This document shows positions 52,144 to 62,238 of a stretch of DNA of 64,000 bases, in pieces (position 1 is the first letter of the stretch; every line of letters begins with the position of its first letter). This stretch comes from Pseudomonas asturiensis (lineage in GTDB: Bacteria; Pseudomonadota; Gammaproteobacteria; Pseudomonadales; Pseudomonadaceae): contig NZ_FRDA01000005.1 of the NCBI RefSeq assembly GCF_900143095.1, positions 310,001 to 374,000 on the forward strand. The letters are read 5' to 3'. The position numbers and the translations under genes were made by a program. A model generated the notes under the pieces. It saw only the letters and a list, made by a program, of their open reading frames with translations, was not told the origin of the DNA and ran no database searches.

Positions 52144-52644
52144 ATGGCGAAGAGCGAAGAAGTTAAAGACCCCGCTTCCAAAGGCAAACTCAAGCTCATT
52201 ATCGTCGCGGTTGTGGCGCTGCTGCTCGCTGTTGGCCTGTCGGTGGGTGCTACGTGGTTCATCATGCACAAGGGCGAAACCAAGCCCGACCCCGCAGCGG
52301 CTGCTGCGGCTGCCAACGTCAAGCCAGTGGCGGTTTACGAACCGTTGACTCCTGCTTTCGTCGTCAACTTCAACGCCAATGGCCGTCAACGCTACATGCA
52401 GGTCAGCATCACCATGCTGGGCCGCAATGCAGCCGACATGGAGGCCTTGAAGGTGCACATGCCGGTGATCCGCAACAACCTGGTCATGCTGTTTGCCGCC
52501 ATCCCTTTCGAATCGCTCGCCTCGCCAATCGGCCAGGAAATGCTGCGTCAGAAGGCGACCGCCAGTATTCAGGAAGTGGCACAGAAAGAACTCGGCAAGA
52601 CTGTGATCGAACAGCTGCTCTTCACTAACTTCGTATTGCAGTAG
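52144..52644 (+). CDS. fliL: Flagellar basal-body-associated protein FliL
   Basis: 166 aa. One membrane helix near 18-40 (LIIVAVVALLLAVGLSVGATWFI) is followed by a periplasmic domain with FVVNFNANGRQRYMQVSITML and LRQKATASIQEVAQKELGK. It stabilises stators around the motor. First gene of the large export-gate operon. Confidence 0.95.
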   Translation: MAKSEEVKDPASKGKLKLIIVAVVALLLAVGLSVGATWFIMHKGETKPDPAAAAAAANVKPVAVYEPLTPAFVVNFNANGRQRYMQVSITMLGRNAADMEALKVHMPVIRNNLVMLFAAIPFESLASPIGQEMLRQKATASIQEVAQKELGKTVIEQLLFTNFVLQ

Positions 52645-52653
52645 GACCCTGAC

Positions 52654-53622
52654 ATGGCCGTGCAAGACCTGCTGTCCCAGGATGAGATCGACGCGCTGCT
52701 GCATGGCGTTGACGATGGTATGGTCCCGACCGAAAGCGCCAGCGAGCCCGGCAGCGTCAAAAGTTATGACCTGACCAGTCAGGACCGGATCGTGCGGGGT
52801 CGCATGCCGACCCTGGAAATGATCAACGAGCGATTCGCCCGTTACACCCGCATCAGCATGTTCAACCTGTTGCGCCGTTCGGCGGATGTGGCCGTGGGCG
52901 GCGTGCAGGTGATGAAATTCGGTGAGTACGTGCATTCGCTGTACGTGCCCACCAGCCTCAATCTGGCCAAGATCAAGCCACTGCGCGGAACGGCTTTGTT
53001 CATTCTCGACGCCAAGCTGGTGTTCAAACTGGTGGATAACTTCTTCGGCGGCGATGGCCGTCACGCGAAGATCGAAGGTCGTGAATTCACGCCCACCGAA
53101 CTGCGCGTGGTGCGCATGGTGCTGGATCAGGCGTTCATCGACTTGAAGGAAGCCTGGCAGGCGATCATGGAAGTGAACTTCGAGTACATCAACTCCGAAG
53201 TGAACCCGGCCATGGCCAACATCGTCGGGCCGAGCGAGGCCGTGGTGATTTCCACTTTCCACATCGAGCTCGATGGCGGTGGCGGCGACCTGCACGTGAC
53301 CATGCCGTACTCGATGATCGAGCCGATCCGCGAAATGCTCGACGCCGGTTTCCAGTCGGATCTGGACGACCAGGACGAGCGTTGGGTCAACGCGCTCAAG
53401 GAGGACGTGCTGGATGTCAACGTGCCGTTGAATACCACCATTGCTCAACGGCAGTTGCCGCTGCGCGACATTCTGCACATGCGTCCTGGCGACGTGATCC
53501 CGATAGAGCTTTCCGACTCGCTGGTCATGCGCGCCAACGGCGTGCCGTCCTTCAAGGTCAAGCTGGGCTCGCACAAGGGCAAGATGGCCCTGCAGGTCAT
53601 CGAACCCATAGCGCGACGCTGA
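52654..53622 (+). CDS. fliM: Motor switch protein FliM
   Basis: 322 aa. The N-terminal CheY-binding peptide is LLSQDEIDALLHGV; the CheC-like middle domain has GRMPTLEMINERFARYTRISM and PLRGTALFILDAKLVFKLVDNFFGGDG (in two parts); the C-terminal SpoA domain has LPLRDILHMRPGDVIPIEL. It forms the C ring and reverses rotation on binding CheY-P. Confidence 0.97.
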   Translation: MAVQDLLSQDEIDALLHGVDDGMVPTESASEPGSVKSYDLTSQDRIVRGRMPTLEMINERFARYTRISMFNLLRRSADVAVGGVQVMKFGEYVHSLYVPTSLNLAKIKPLRGTALFILDAKLVFKLVDNFFGGDGRHAKIEGREFTPTELRVVRMVLDQAFIDLKEAWQAIMEVNFEYINSEVNPAMANIVGPSEAVVISTFHIELDGGGGDLHVTMPYSMIEPIREMLDAGFQSDLDDQDERWVNALKEDVLDVNVPLNTTIAQRQLPLRDILHMRPGDVIPIELSDSLVMRANGVPSFKVKLGSHKGKMALQVIEPIARR

Positions 53623-53684
53623 CCTGTCAGGATGGCGTTGCAACTTTATTGCGTAACTGAATCATTGCTCGCAGAGGATTACCG

Positions 53685-54146
53685 ATGGCTGATGAAAACG
53701 ATATGACGTCTGCTGAAGATCAGGCACTGGCCGATGAGTGGGCTGCGGCGCTGGGTGAAGCAGGTGAGGGCGGTCAGGCTGATATCGACGCGCTGTTGGC
53801 AGCCGATGCCGGGAACTCGACCAGTCGCCTGACCATGGAAGAGTTTGGCAGCGTGCCGAAAAACACGGCGCCTGTGACGCTGGACGGTCCCAACCTGGAC
53901 GTGATTCTGGATATTCCGGTGTCGATTTCCATGGAAGTGGGCAGCACCGATATCAACATCCGCAACCTGTTGCAGCTCAACCAGGGCTCGGTCATCGAAC
54001 TGGATCGTCTGGCAGGTGAGCCGCTGGATGTGCTGGTCAACGGCACGCTGATCGCCCATGGCGAGGTGGTTGTGGTCAACGAGAAGTTCGGCATCCGTCT
54101 CACCGACGTGATAAGCCCGAGTGAACGCATCAAGAAGCTGCGCTAA
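53685..54146 (+). CDS. fliN: Motor switch protein FliN
   Basis: 153 aa. A ~70-residue acidic, Ala/Glu-rich N-terminal extension precedes the SpoA domain: ILDIPVSISMEVGSTDINIRNLLQLNQGSVIEL then GEPLDVLVNGTLIAHGEVVVVNEKFGIRL. It forms the C ring with FliM and helps dock the export ATPase through FliH. AGAGGA precedes the ATG. Confidence 0.97.
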   Translation: MADENDMTSAEDQALADEWAAALGEAGEGGQADIDALLAADAGNSTSRLTMEEFGSVPKNTAPVTLDGPNLDVILDIPVSISMEVGSTDINIRNLLQLNQGSVIELDRLAGEPLDVLVNGTLIAHGEVVVVNEKFGIRLTDVISPSERIKKLR

Positions 54147-54584
54147 ATGAAGCGGTTAATGGCGCTGTTGCCGCTCCTGCCTTCGTTGGTGTGGGCGGCC
54201 GAACCGGTTGCACAGGCAGGTCCTGCGGTGGCCAATACTGTCACCGGCGGGATGGGCGGGCAGGTCGCGCAGTTGCTGTTCGGCCTGTTGTTGGTGGTCG
54301 GTCTGATCTTCGTACTGGCGTGGGTCATGCGTCGGGTGCAGCGGGTCGGGCCGAACAACAGCCAGGTTATCGAACTGGTGAGCTCTCGGGCTATCGGGCC
54401 GCGTGATCGTCTGGTCCTGGTTCAGGTGGGCGGTGAGCAGGTTCTGCTGGGGATCACCCCTGGCAACATCACCACCCTGCATGTGCTCAAGGAGCCTGTG
54501 CAGGTACCGGTCCGTGAACAGACCACGCCTGAGTTCGCTCAGCGTCTGCTGGAATTGATGGGCAAGGATAAGGACAAGAAGTAA
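54147..54584 (+). CDS. fliO: Flagellar biosynthetic protein FliO
   Basis: 145 aa, beginning immediately after the fliN stop. A signal-like start ([17 protein letters not shown]) is followed by one membrane helix ([19 protein letters not shown]) and a short cytoplasmic domain with [24 protein letters not shown]. It helps FliP assemble into the export gate. Its stop overlaps the fliP start. Confidence 0.92.
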   Translation: MKRLMALLPLLPSLVWAAEPVAQAGPAVANTVTGGMGGQVAQLLFGLLLVVGLIFVLAWVMRRVQRVGPNNSQVIELVSSRAIGPRDRLVLVQVGGEQVLLGITPGNITTLHVLKEPVQVPVREQTTPEFAQRLLELMGKDKDKK

Positions 54585-55336
54585 TGGGCGCCTTGCGTTT
54601 GCTGATACTGCTGCTGGTGGCAATGGCCGCGCCTGTTGCGTTGGCGGCCGATCCGCTGTCGATCCCGGCGATCACGCTGTCCAATGGCGCCAACGGGCAG
54701 CAGGAGTATTCGGTCAGTCTGCAGATCCTGCTGATCATGACCGCGCTGAGCTTCATCCCGGCGTTCGTGATGCTGATGACCAGTTTCACGCGGATCATCA
54801 TTGTCTTTTCGATTCTGCGTCAGGCCCTGGGCTTGCAGCAGACCCCGTCGAACCAGATTCTGACCGGCATGGCGCTGTTTCTGACCATGTTCATCATGGC
54901 GCCGGTCTTTGATCGGGTGAATCAGGATGCCTTGCAGCCTTATCTGGCCGAGCAGTTGACGGCGCAGGATGCGGTCGCCAAGGCGCAGGTGCCGATCAAG
55001 GATTTCATGCTGGCGCAGACACGTACCAGCGACCTTGAGCTGTTCATGCGCCTGTCCAAGCGTACTGACATTGCGTCTCCAGATGCCGCGCCGCTGACCA
55101 TTCTGGTTCCGGCCTTTGTGATCTCCGAGCTGAAAACCGCGTTCCAGATCGGCTTCATGATCTTTATTCCGTTTCTGATCATCGACCTGGTCGTGGCCAG
55201 TGTGCTGATGGCCATGGGTATGATGATGCTGTCGCCGCTGATCATTTCCCTGCCGTTCAAGATCATGCTGTTTGTGCTGGTGGATGGCTGGGCGCTGATC
55301 GTCGGCACATTGGCTGGCAGTTTTGGTGGCGTATGA
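54584..55336 (+). CDS. fliP: Flagellar export gate protein FliP
   Basis: 250 aa. Cleavable signal peptide ([16 protein letters not shown]), then membrane helices with [30 protein letters not shown]-type sequence and the conserved [20 protein letters not shown] and [14 protein letters not shown]. It forms the FliP5Q4R1 export channel. Confidence 0.97.
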   Translation: MGALRLLILLLVAMAAPVALAADPLSIPAITLSNGANGQQEYSVSLQILLIMTALSFIPAFVMLMTSFTRIIIVFSILRQALGLQQTPSNQILTGMALFLTMFIMAPVFDRVNQDALQPYLAEQLTAQDAVAKAQVPIKDFMLAQTRTSDLELFMRLSKRTDIASPDAAPLTILVPAFVISELKTAFQIGFMIFIPFLIIDLVVASVLMAMGMMMLSPLIISLPFKIMLFVLVDGWALIVGTLAGSFGGV

Positions 55337-55361
55337 ATCGTTTTGCTGAGGAGTCTGCCCG

Positions 55362-55631
55362 ATGACGCCGGAAGTAGCGGTCGATCTGTTTCGTGAGGCG
55401 TTGTGGCTGACCACGGTGCTGGTTGCGATTCTTGTGGTGCCGAGCCTGATCTGCGGTCTGTTGGTGGCCATGTTTCAGGCGGCCACCCAGATCAACGAAC
55501 AGACCCTGAGCTTTCTGCCGCGCCTGATTGTCATGTTGGTGACGCTCATCGTGATCGGCCCCTGGCTGTTGAAAATTTTCATGGAATACATGCTGTCGCT
55601 GTACAACAGTATTCCGACACTGATCGGTTAA
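55362..55631 (+). CDS. fliQ: Flagellar export gate protein FliQ
   Basis: 89 aa with two membrane helices (ALWLTTVLVAILVVPSLICGLLVAMFQA-type and LIVMLVTLIVIGPWLL) separated by ATQINEQTLSFLPRL, the conserved FliQ loop. GAGGAG precedes the ATG. Component of the FliPQR gate. Confidence 0.97.
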   Translation: MTPEVAVDLFREALWLTTVLVAILVVPSLICGLLVAMFQAATQINEQTLSFLPRLIVMLVTLIVIGPWLLKIFMEYMLSLYNSIPTLIG

Positions 55632-55637
55632 CGCTGC

Positions 55638-56423
55638 GTGCAGCCGATGCTGGCGCTGACCGACACCCAGATCAGTACCTGGGTTGCGAGCTTCATGCTG
55701 CCCCTGTTTCGCATCGTTGCGTTGCTGATGACCATGCCGATCATTGGCACCACGCTGGTCCCCCGACGTGTACGCCTTTACTTTGCGGTTGCCGTCACCG
55801 TGGTCGTGGCCCCGGTGTTGCCTGCTATGCCGCCGGTGCAAGCTCTCGATCTCAGCGCGCTGCTGCTGATTGGCGAGCAGATCATTATCGGTGCCGGGCT
55901 CGGGCTCTCGTTGCAGTTGTTCTTTCACGCCTTTGTGGTGGCCGGGCAGATCATCTCGACGCAGATGGGCATGGGCTTCGCGTCGATGGTCGACCCCACC
56001 AACGGCGTTTCGTCGGCCACCATCGGGCAGTTTTTCACCATGCTCGTGACGCTGCTGTTTCTGGCCATGAACGGCCATCTGGTGGTGCTGGAAATCCTGG
56101 TCGAGAGCTTTACGACCATGCCGGTGGGCAGCGGTCTGCTGGTCAATAATTTCTGGGAACTGGCGAACGGGCTTGGCTGGGTGCTCAGTTCCGGCCTCAG
56201 GCTGGTGCTGCCGGCGATCACTGCACTGCTGATCATCAACATCGCGTTCGGTGTGATGACGCGCGCCGCACCGCAGCTCAATATCTTTTCCATTGGTTTT
56301 CCGCTGACACTGGTGCTGGGCATGGTCATTCTATGGATGACCATGGGCGACATTCTCAACCAGTATCAGCCCATGGCCGTCGAGGCCCTGCAAGCGGTGC
56401 GCGACATGGTGAGGGCTCGTTGA
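55638..56423 (+). CDS. fliR: Flagellar export gate protein FliR
   Basis: 261 aa from GTG 55638; ATG 55647 in frame would remove three residues, and neither has a strong ribosome site. Six membrane helices can be traced. Conserved blocks are LPLFRIVALLMTMPIIGTTLVPRRVR-type, IISTQMGMGFASMVDPTNG and PQLNIFSIGFPLTLVLGM. It completes the FliPQR export channel. Confidence 0.96.
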   Translation: MQPMLALTDTQISTWVASFMLPLFRIVALLMTMPIIGTTLVPRRVRLYFAVAVTVVVAPVLPAMPPVQALDLSALLLIGEQIIIGAGLGLSLQLFFHAFVVAGQIISTQMGMGFASMVDPTNGVSSATIGQFFTMLVTLLFLAMNGHLVVLEILVESFTTMPVGSGLLVNNFWELANGLGWVLSSGLRLVLPAITALLIINIAFGVMTRAAPQLNIFSIGFPLTLVLGMVILWMTMGDILNQYQPMAVEALQAVRDMVRAR

Positions 56424-56424
56424 G

Positions 56425-57561
56425 ATGGCAGAAAACGAGAATGGCCAGGACAAGACAGAAGACCCCACGGAGAAAAAGGTCCGGGACTCCCGGGCCGAAG
56501 GTCAGATTGCGCGCTCCAAGGAACTGACCACGCTGGTGGTAATGCTGATGGGCGCGGGCGGGCTGTTGATGTTCGGCGGTGGCATTGCGCACATGATGTT
56601 CGAGCTGATGCGCGACAACTTCACCATCACCCGCGAAACGATCATGGATCAGGACTACATGGGCAAGGCGTTGCTCAGTTCCGGTCTGCACGCCCTGATA
56701 GTCGTACTGCCGTTTCTGATTGCCATGCTCGTTGCTGCGCTGGTCGGCCCGATCATGTTGGGCGGCTGGCTGTTTGCAACCAAATCGCTGGCCCCCAAGT
56801 TCAGCCGGATGAATCCGGCGGCGGGGCTCAAGCGCATGTTCTCGCCCCATGCGCTGGTCGAGCTGCTCAAGTCGTTCGCCAAGTTTCTGATCATTCTTGC
56901 GGTTGCCCTGGTGGTGCTGGGCAAGGAGCGTAACGACCTGGTGGCGATCGCGCACGAGCCTTTGGAGCAGGCCATCATTCACAGCCTTCAGGTGGTGGGC
57001 TGGAGTAGCTTCTGGATGGCCTGCGGCCTGATATTCATTGCAGCTGCCGATGTGCCGTTCGTGTTGTGGGAAGCGCACAAGAAGCTGCTGATGACCAAGC
57101 AGGAAGTGCGTGACGAACACAAGAACAGCGAAGGCAGTCCCGAGATCAAGCAGCGCATTCGTCAGCTGCAACGCGAGATGTCCCAGCGCAGGATGATGGC
57201 CTCGATCCCCGAGGCGGACGTGATCATCACCAACCCGACCCACTTTGCCGTGGCGCTCAAATACGATCCCGAGCAGGGCGGGGCGCCGATGCTGTTGGCC
57301 AAAGGCACCGACCTCGTGGCCTTGAAGATCCGCGAAATCGGCGCGCACAACCAGATCCTGATCCTGGAGTCGCCTGGTCTGGCGCGTTCTATCTATTACA
57401 GCACCGAGCTGGATCAGGAGATCCCGGCGGGGCTGTATCTGGCTGTGGCGCAGGTGTTGGCCTACGTGTATCAGATCCGTCAGTACCATGCGGGCCAGGG
57501 CAAGCGGCCCGATCCGCTGGGCGATATCACGATTCCGCCAGATCTGCAGCGCGATTCCTGA
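56425..57561 (+). CDS. flhB: Flagellar export switch protein FlhB
   Basis: 378 aa. The N-terminal TEDPTEKKVRDSRAEGQIARSKEL is typical, followed by four membrane helices and the cytoplasmic domain with the autocleavage site NPTH at residues 270-273 (ITNPTHFAVALKYD). Cleavage between Asn and Pro changes export specificity from hook to filament, in response to FliK. Its start is one base after the fliR stop. Confidence 0.97.
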   Translation: MAENENGQDKTEDPTEKKVRDSRAEGQIARSKELTTLVVMLMGAGGLLMFGGGIAHMMFELMRDNFTITRETIMDQDYMGKALLSSGLHALIVVLPFLIAMLVAALVGPIMLGGWLFATKSLAPKFSRMNPAAGLKRMFSPHALVELLKSFAKFLIILAVALVVLGKERNDLVAIAHEPLEQAIIHSLQVVGWSSFWMACGLIFIAAADVPFVLWEAHKKLLMTKQEVRDEHKNSEGSPEIKQRIRQLQREMSQRRMMASIPEADVIITNPTHFAVALKYDPEQGGAPMLLAKGTDLVALKIREIGAHNQILILESPGLARSIYYSTELDQEIPAGLYLAVAQVLAYVYQIRQYHAGQGKRPDPLGDITIPPDLQRDS

Positions 57562-57606
57562 TAGCACTCGGTTTCGCCGTCAACATCGGGCGTTCAGGCG
57601 CGGCTT

Positions 57607-57624
57607 GCTGGCGTTGGCGCCAGC
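57607..57624 (+). terminator. Hairpin after flhB
   Basis: A perfect 7-bp stem GCTGGCG / CGCCAGC with a TTGG loop lies 46 bases after the flhB stop. No T run follows. It marks a possible end of the fliL-flhB operon. Confidence 0.4.
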
Positions 57625-57740
57625 CCGGTCGCAGGCGTGTCACCTGATCAGCCGGATATTCTGCTCCGCCTCCCGCAATGCCTGTCTCTTACCTCTGTTT
57701 TTTTGCGTTTTGTGCCTGCAATTGCTGGCTTTCGTAAAGT

Positions 57741-57755
57741 TGGACAGCTTCTTGC
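57741..57755 (+). promoter_or_regulatory. Sigma-54 promoter of flhA-flhF-fleN-fliA
   Basis: TGGACA-GCTTC-TTGC with GG-N10-GC spacing. The predicted start is about 57767, 53 bases before flhA. Confidence 0.8.
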
Positions 57756-57783
57756 AATAGGTCAGTTCAAGGTCGCCTAAGGC

Positions 57784-57798
57784 GTCAAAGTTTTGATC
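57784..57798. promoter_or_regulatory. FleQ-box-like palindrome in the flhA leader
   Basis: GTCAAAGTTTTGATC is a near-palindrome with the GTCA...TTGA ends of the FleQ box, at about +18 to +32. FleQ binds the flhA leader in P. aeruginosa. Confidence 0.5.
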
Positions 57799-57819
57799 TA
57801 GTGCGCAGGTAAAGAATCA

Positions 57820-59949
57820 GTGGAACGCTCTCAGATATTCAGTAGCGCACGCAGCAATATCGCAGGCCTGGGCCGTGGCCAGTTGGGCGTGCCGCTGTTG
57901 TTGCTGATCATGTTGGCAATGATGATGTTGCCGATTCCGCCGTTCCTGCTGGACGTGCTGTTCACGTTCAACATCGCATTGTCCATCGTTGTGCTGCTGG
58001 TCTGTGTGTACGCCCTGCGGCCGCTGGATTTCTCGGTTTTCCCTACCATTCTGCTGGTCGCCACGCTGCTGCGTCTGGCCCTGAACGTCGCATCGACCCG
58101 TGTGGTCATGCTGCACGGCCAGGACGGGCACGCTGCTGCGGGCAAGGTGATCCAGGCCTTCGGTGAGGTGGTGATCGGCGGTAACTATGTCGTCGGTATC
58201 GTGGTGTTCGCGATTCTGATGATCATCAACTTCGTGGTAATCACCAAGGGTGCCGGGCGTATTTCCGAGGTGAGCGCACGCTTTACCCTTGATGCGATGC
58301 CAGGCAAGCAGATGGCAATCGACGCCGACCTCAACGCCGGCCTCATCGATCAGCCGGAAGCCAAGCGCCGTCGTGCTGAAGTGGCCGGGGAGGCCGAGTT
58401 TTACGGTTCCATGGACGGTGCCAGCAAGTTCGTGCGCGGCGATGCGATTGCCGGTTTGCTGATTCTGTTCATCAACCTCATTGGCGGCATGCTGGTCGGC
58501 ATCCTGCAACACAACATGACTTTTGGCGACGCAGGCCGTGTTTATACCTTGCTGACCATCGGTGACGGTTTGGTGGCGCAATTGCCATCACTGCTGCTGT
58601 CCACTGCCGCCGCGATCATGGTGACCCGTGCTTCCGGTTCGGAAGAGATGGGCAAGCTGATCAATCGTCAGATGTTCGCCTCACACAAGGCGCTGGCGGT
58701 ATCCGCAGGCATCATGATCGTGATGGGCCTTGTGCCGGGTATGCCGCACTTCGCTTTCATCGGCCTCGGTCTGGTGGCGGCCGGTGGTGCTTACCTGCTG
58801 TGGAAGAAAGAGAACAAGGTGAAAGTCGAGGCGCTGGCCGAGGTTCAGCGTCAACAGGACCTGCTGCCATCGCCAACCCGTATCCAGGACTCCAAGGAGC
58901 TGGGCTGGGATGACGTCACGCCCATCGACATCATCGGTCTGGAAGTGGGCTATCGCCTGATTCCGCTGGTGGATCGCAATCAGGGTGGTCAACTGCTGGC
59001 GCGGATCAAGGGTGTGCGCAAGAAGCTGTCCCAGGAACTGGGCTTTCTGATGCCCACCGTCCACATTCGCGACAACCTCGATCTGGCGCCCAGCGCCTAC
59101 CGCCTGACGCTGATGGGCGTGATCCTGGCCGAGGCCGAGATCTACCCGGATCGCGAGCTGGCGATCAACCCGGGTCAGGTGTTCGGCACGCTCAACGGCA
59201 TCACCGCCAGAGACCCGGCGTTTGGTCTGGAAGCGGTGTGGATTGAAATCAGTCAGCGCAGCCAGGCGCAGTCCCTCGGCTACACCGTGGTGGACGCCAG
59301 CACCGTGGTGGCGACCCACCTCAACCAGATTCTGTACAAGCACTCGCATGAACTGATCGGCCATGAAGAAGTTCAGCAACTGATGCAGTTGCTCGCCAAG
59401 AGCTCGCCGAAGCTGGCTGAGGAGCTGGTGCCGGGTGTGCTGTCGCTGTCGGCGCTGCTCAATGTGCTGCAGGCGCTGCTGGCCGAGCATGTGCCGGTGC
59501 GTGATATCCGCAGCATCGCCGAGGCCATCGCGAACAACGTCGGGAAGAGTCAAGATACCGCCGCTCTGGTGGCGGTGGTGCGCGTTGGTTTGAGTCGCGC
59601 AATCGTCCAAAGCATTGTAGGCGTTGAGCCGGAGCTGCCTGTCATCACGCTGGAACCAAGGTTGGAACAGATATTGCTCAATAGTTTGCAGAGGGCTGGT
59701 CAGGGTCAGGAAGAAGGCGTTCTTCTTGAGCCGAGTATGGCTGAAAAGCTCCAGCGTTCGTTGATTGAGGCCGCCCAGCGTCAGGAAATGCAAGGGTCGC
59801 CGGTAATACTCCTGGTAGCGGGTCCGATTCGGGCCATGCTGTCACGATTTGGACGATTGGCTGTACCGAACATGCATGTTCTGGCATATCAGGAAATTCC
59901 TGACAACAAGCAAGTTACCATCGTAGCGACTGTCGGGCCCAACGGCTGA
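57820..59949 (+). CDS. flhA: Flagellar export gate protein FlhA
   Basis: 709 aa from GTG 57820. Eight membrane helices occupy the first ~330 residues; the FHIPEP-type loop contains RISEVSARFTLDAMPGKQMAIDADLNAG. The large cytoplasmic domain has GYTVVDASTVVATHLNQIL and GQEEGVLLEP. It forms the nonameric docking ring for substrate-chaperone complexes. Confidence 0.97.
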   Translation: MERSQIFSSARSNIAGLGRGQLGVPLLLLIMLAMMMLPIPPFLLDVLFTFNIALSIVVLLVCVYALRPLDFSVFPTILLVATLLRLALNVASTRVVMLHGQDGHAAAGKVIQAFGEVVIGGNYVVGIVVFAILMIINFVVITKGAGRISEVSARFTLDAMPGKQMAIDADLNAGLIDQPEAKRRRAEVAGEAEFYGSMDGASKFVRGDAIAGLLILFINLIGGMLVGILQHNMTFGDAGRVYTLLTIGDGLVAQLPSLLLSTAAAIMVTRASGSEEMGKLINRQMFASHKALAVSAGIMIVMGLVPGMPHFAFIGLGLVAAGGAYLLWKKENKVKVEALAEVQRQQDLLPSPTRIQDSKELGWDDVTPIDIIGLEVGYRLIPLVDRNQGGQLLARIKGVRKKLSQELGFLMPTVHIRDNLDLAPSAYRLTLMGVILAEAEIYPDRELAINPGQVFGTLNGITARDPAFGLEAVWIEISQRSQAQSLGYTVVDASTVVATHLNQILYKHSHELIGHEEVQQLMQLLAKSSPKLAEELVPGVLSLSALLNVLQALLAEHVPVRDIRSIAEAIANNVGKSQDTAALVAVVRVGLSRAIVQSIVGVEPELPVITLEPRLEQILLNSLQRAGQGQEEGVLLEPSMAEKLQRSLIEAAQRQEMQGSPVILLVAGPIRAMLSRFGRLAVPNMHVLAYQEIPDNKQVTIVATVGPNG

Positions 59950-59960
59950 GGTAGTGAGTC

Positions 59961-61289
59961 ATGCAAGTTAAGCGATTTTTCGCCGCCGATATGCGTCAAG
60001 CCATGAAGCTGGTTCGCGATGAGCTGGGCGCTGAGGCGGCCATCATTGGCAACCGCCGCATCGCCGGTGGCGTCGAGTTGACCGCCGCGCTGGATTACAA
60101 GCTGTCGGCCCTGGCCCCACGCGTTCCGAACATGGAGCTTGAAGACGAGCTGCGCAAAACCCAGTCGCGCATCGTCTCCGCTCAGGCTGAATTGAACAAC
60201 CGCAGCGACAGCGATGCCTCGGTCAATCTTCAGCTGTTTTCCGGCAAGTCGATCAGTGCCGCTGACACGCACATCGAGCCCACGCTCGAAGAGCCGCCAC
60301 GCCCGTCCGCTTACGCGCCGACCCCGGCTGCCGAGTCTGCTGGCGGGCAACGTGCCTTCGACTCGATGCGTTCCGAATTGAATGGCCTGCGCGAGCTGCT
60401 GGAAGTCCAGCTGGGCTCTCTGGCCTGGACCCAGTTGCAAGGCAGCCGCCCGCAGCAGGCCAACCTGTGGCGTCGTCTGCAGCGTGTTGGTCTCTCCGGC
60501 CCGCTGTCGCGCGATCTGCTGTCGATGATTCCCGATATCGACGAGCCTCGTCAGGCCTGGCGCATGTTGCTGGCTCACCTGGCGCGGATGATCGCCGTAC
60601 CTGACGTCGAGCCGCTGGAAGAGGGCGGTGTGATCGCCATGGTCGGTCCTGCCGGCATGGGCAAGACCACCACTCTCGCCAAGCTGGCAGCCCGTTATGT
60701 GCTGAAGTACGGCGCACAGAATATTGCACTGGTCAGCATGGACAGTTTTCGCATCGGTGCTCAGGAGCAACTCAAAACGCTGGGCCGGATCCTCAATGTA
60801 CCGGTTACTCACGTCGACCCGGGGCAGTCGCTGGCGCAGGCACTTGAGCCTTTGCTGCGCAAGCGCGTGGTGTTGATCGATACCGCAGGTCTCCAAGCCA
60901 GTGACCCGGCGTTGCGCATGCAGCTCGAAAGCCTGGCAGGTCGCGGTATCAAGGCGCGCAACTACCTGGTGCTGGCGACAACCAGTCAGAAGCAGGTGTT
61001 GACCGCGGCGTATCACAGTTACAAGCGTTGTGGCCTGGCCGGATGCATTCTGACCAAGCTGGATGAAACCGCCAGTCTGGGCGAAGTCCTGAGCCTGGCG
61101 ATCAGTCATGAATTACCGGTGGCCTACCTGACTGACGGGCCGCGCATTCCGGACGATCTGCACATTCCCCGCCGTCACCAGTTGGTGAGTCGTGCAGTGA
61201 GTGTGCAGATGCAGGACGAGCCGAGCGAGGAAGCGATGGCTGATATGTTTGCCGACCTCTATCACACACCTGGCAAAAGGGTGGGTTAA
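59961..61289 (+). CDS. flhF: Polar-flagellum GTPase FlhF
   Basis: 442 aa. The basic N-terminal B domain starts MQVKRFFAADMRQAMKLVRDELG; an N domain follows; the SRP-type G domain has G1 MVGPAGMGKTTTLAKLAARY near 230-249, VLIDTAG, and the G4-type LTKLDETASLGEVL. It marks the cell pole where the flagellum is built. It is placed with fleN, its usual counter-regulator. Confidence 0.96.
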   Translation: MQVKRFFAADMRQAMKLVRDELGAEAAIIGNRRIAGGVELTAALDYKLSALAPRVPNMELEDELRKTQSRIVSAQAELNNRSDSDASVNLQLFSGKSISAADTHIEPTLEEPPRPSAYAPTPAAESAGGQRAFDSMRSELNGLRELLEVQLGSLAWTQLQGSRPQQANLWRRLQRVGLSGPLSRDLLSMIPDIDEPRQAWRMLLAHLARMIAVPDVEPLEEGGVIAMVGPAGMGKTTTLAKLAARYVLKYGAQNIALVSMDSFRIGAQEQLKTLGRILNVPVTHVDPGQSLAQALEPLLRKRVVLIDTAGLQASDPALRMQLESLAGRGIKARNYLVLATTSQKQVLTAAYHSYKRCGLAGCILTKLDETASLGEVLSLAISHELPVAYLTDGPRIPDDLHIPRRHQLVSRAVSVQMQDEPSEEAMADMFADLYHTPGKRVG

Positions 61290-61404
61290 GTGATGGATAT
61301 CATTGAAATGTCCCTGCATCGATGGTCTGCCAGGCATTGTTCGCTCGCGAACGTGCAGCCCCCAATGTGGCTTCGGTCTACGCAAGACAAGGTAAAGAAA
61401 TAAC

Positions 61405-62238
61405 ATGGGCAGCATGCATCCCGTACAGGTTATCGCGGTGACCGGCGGCAAAGGTGGCGTCGGTAAGACTAACGTGTCAGTGAACCTTTCACTGGCCCTT
61501 GCCGAGCTCGGCCGGCGCGTCATGCTGCTGGACGCCGATCTGGGTCTGGCCAACGTTGACGTTCTGCTGGGGCTTACGCCCAAGCGTACGCTCGCCGATG
61601 TCATAGAAGGTCGTTGCGAGCTGCGTGACGTGCTCTTGCAGGGGCCGGGCGGCGTTCGTATCGTGCCGGCTGCGTCCGGCACCCAGAGCATGGTTCATCT
61701 CTCGCCTGCGCAGCATGCCGGCCTGATCCAGGCGTTCAGCGAGATCGGCGACAACCTCGATGTGCTGGTCATCGACACGGCCGCCGGTATCGGTGAGTCG
61801 GTCGTCAGCTTCGTACGCGCGGCTCAGGAAGTGCTGCTGGTGGTCTGCGATGAACCGACCTCGATCACCGACGCCTACGCGCTGATCAAGCTGTTGAACC
61901 GCGACTATGGCATGAACCGCTTCCGTGTCCTGGCCAACATGGCCCAGAGCCCGCAGGAAGGTCGCAACCTCTTTGCCAAACTCACGAAAGTCACGGACCG
62001 CTTTCTGGACGTGGCGCTGCAGTATGTAGGTGCCGTGCCGTACGACGAGTGCGTGCGCAAGGCCGTACAGAAGCAGCGTGCCGTCTACGAAGCCTTTCCG
62101 CGCTCCAAGTGCGCACTGGCATTCAAAGCCATCGCTCAGAAGGTCGACACCTGGCCACTTCCGGCCAACCCACGGGGTCACCTGGAGTTTTTCGTTGAGC
62201 GACTCGTTCACCAGACCAGCGCGGGGCCTGTCCAATGA
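61405..62238 (+). CDS. fleN: Flagellar number regulator FleN (FlhG)
   Basis: 277 aa, MinD/ParA-type ATPase. The deviant Walker A is GGKGGVGKTNVSVNL near 11-25, with LLDADLGLANVDVLLG and VLVIDTAAGIGESVV following. It binds FleQ and limits flagellar number. ATG 61405 (MGSMHPVQ) is chosen; ATG 61414 is also possible. The last four bases overlap fliA (ATGA). Confidence 0.96.
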   Translation: MGSMHPVQVIAVTGGKGGVGKTNVSVNLSLALAELGRRVMLLDADLGLANVDVLLGLTPKRTLADVIEGRCELRDVLLQGPGGVRIVPAASGTQSMVHLSPAQHAGLIQAFSEIGDNLDVLVIDTAAGIGESVVSFVRAAQEVLLVVCDEPTSITDAYALIKLLNRDYGMNRFRVLANMAQSPQEGRNLFAKLTKVTDRFLDVALQYVGAVPYDECVRKAVQKQRAVYEAFPRSKCALAFKAIAQKVDTWPLPANPRGHLEFFVERLVHQTSAGPVQ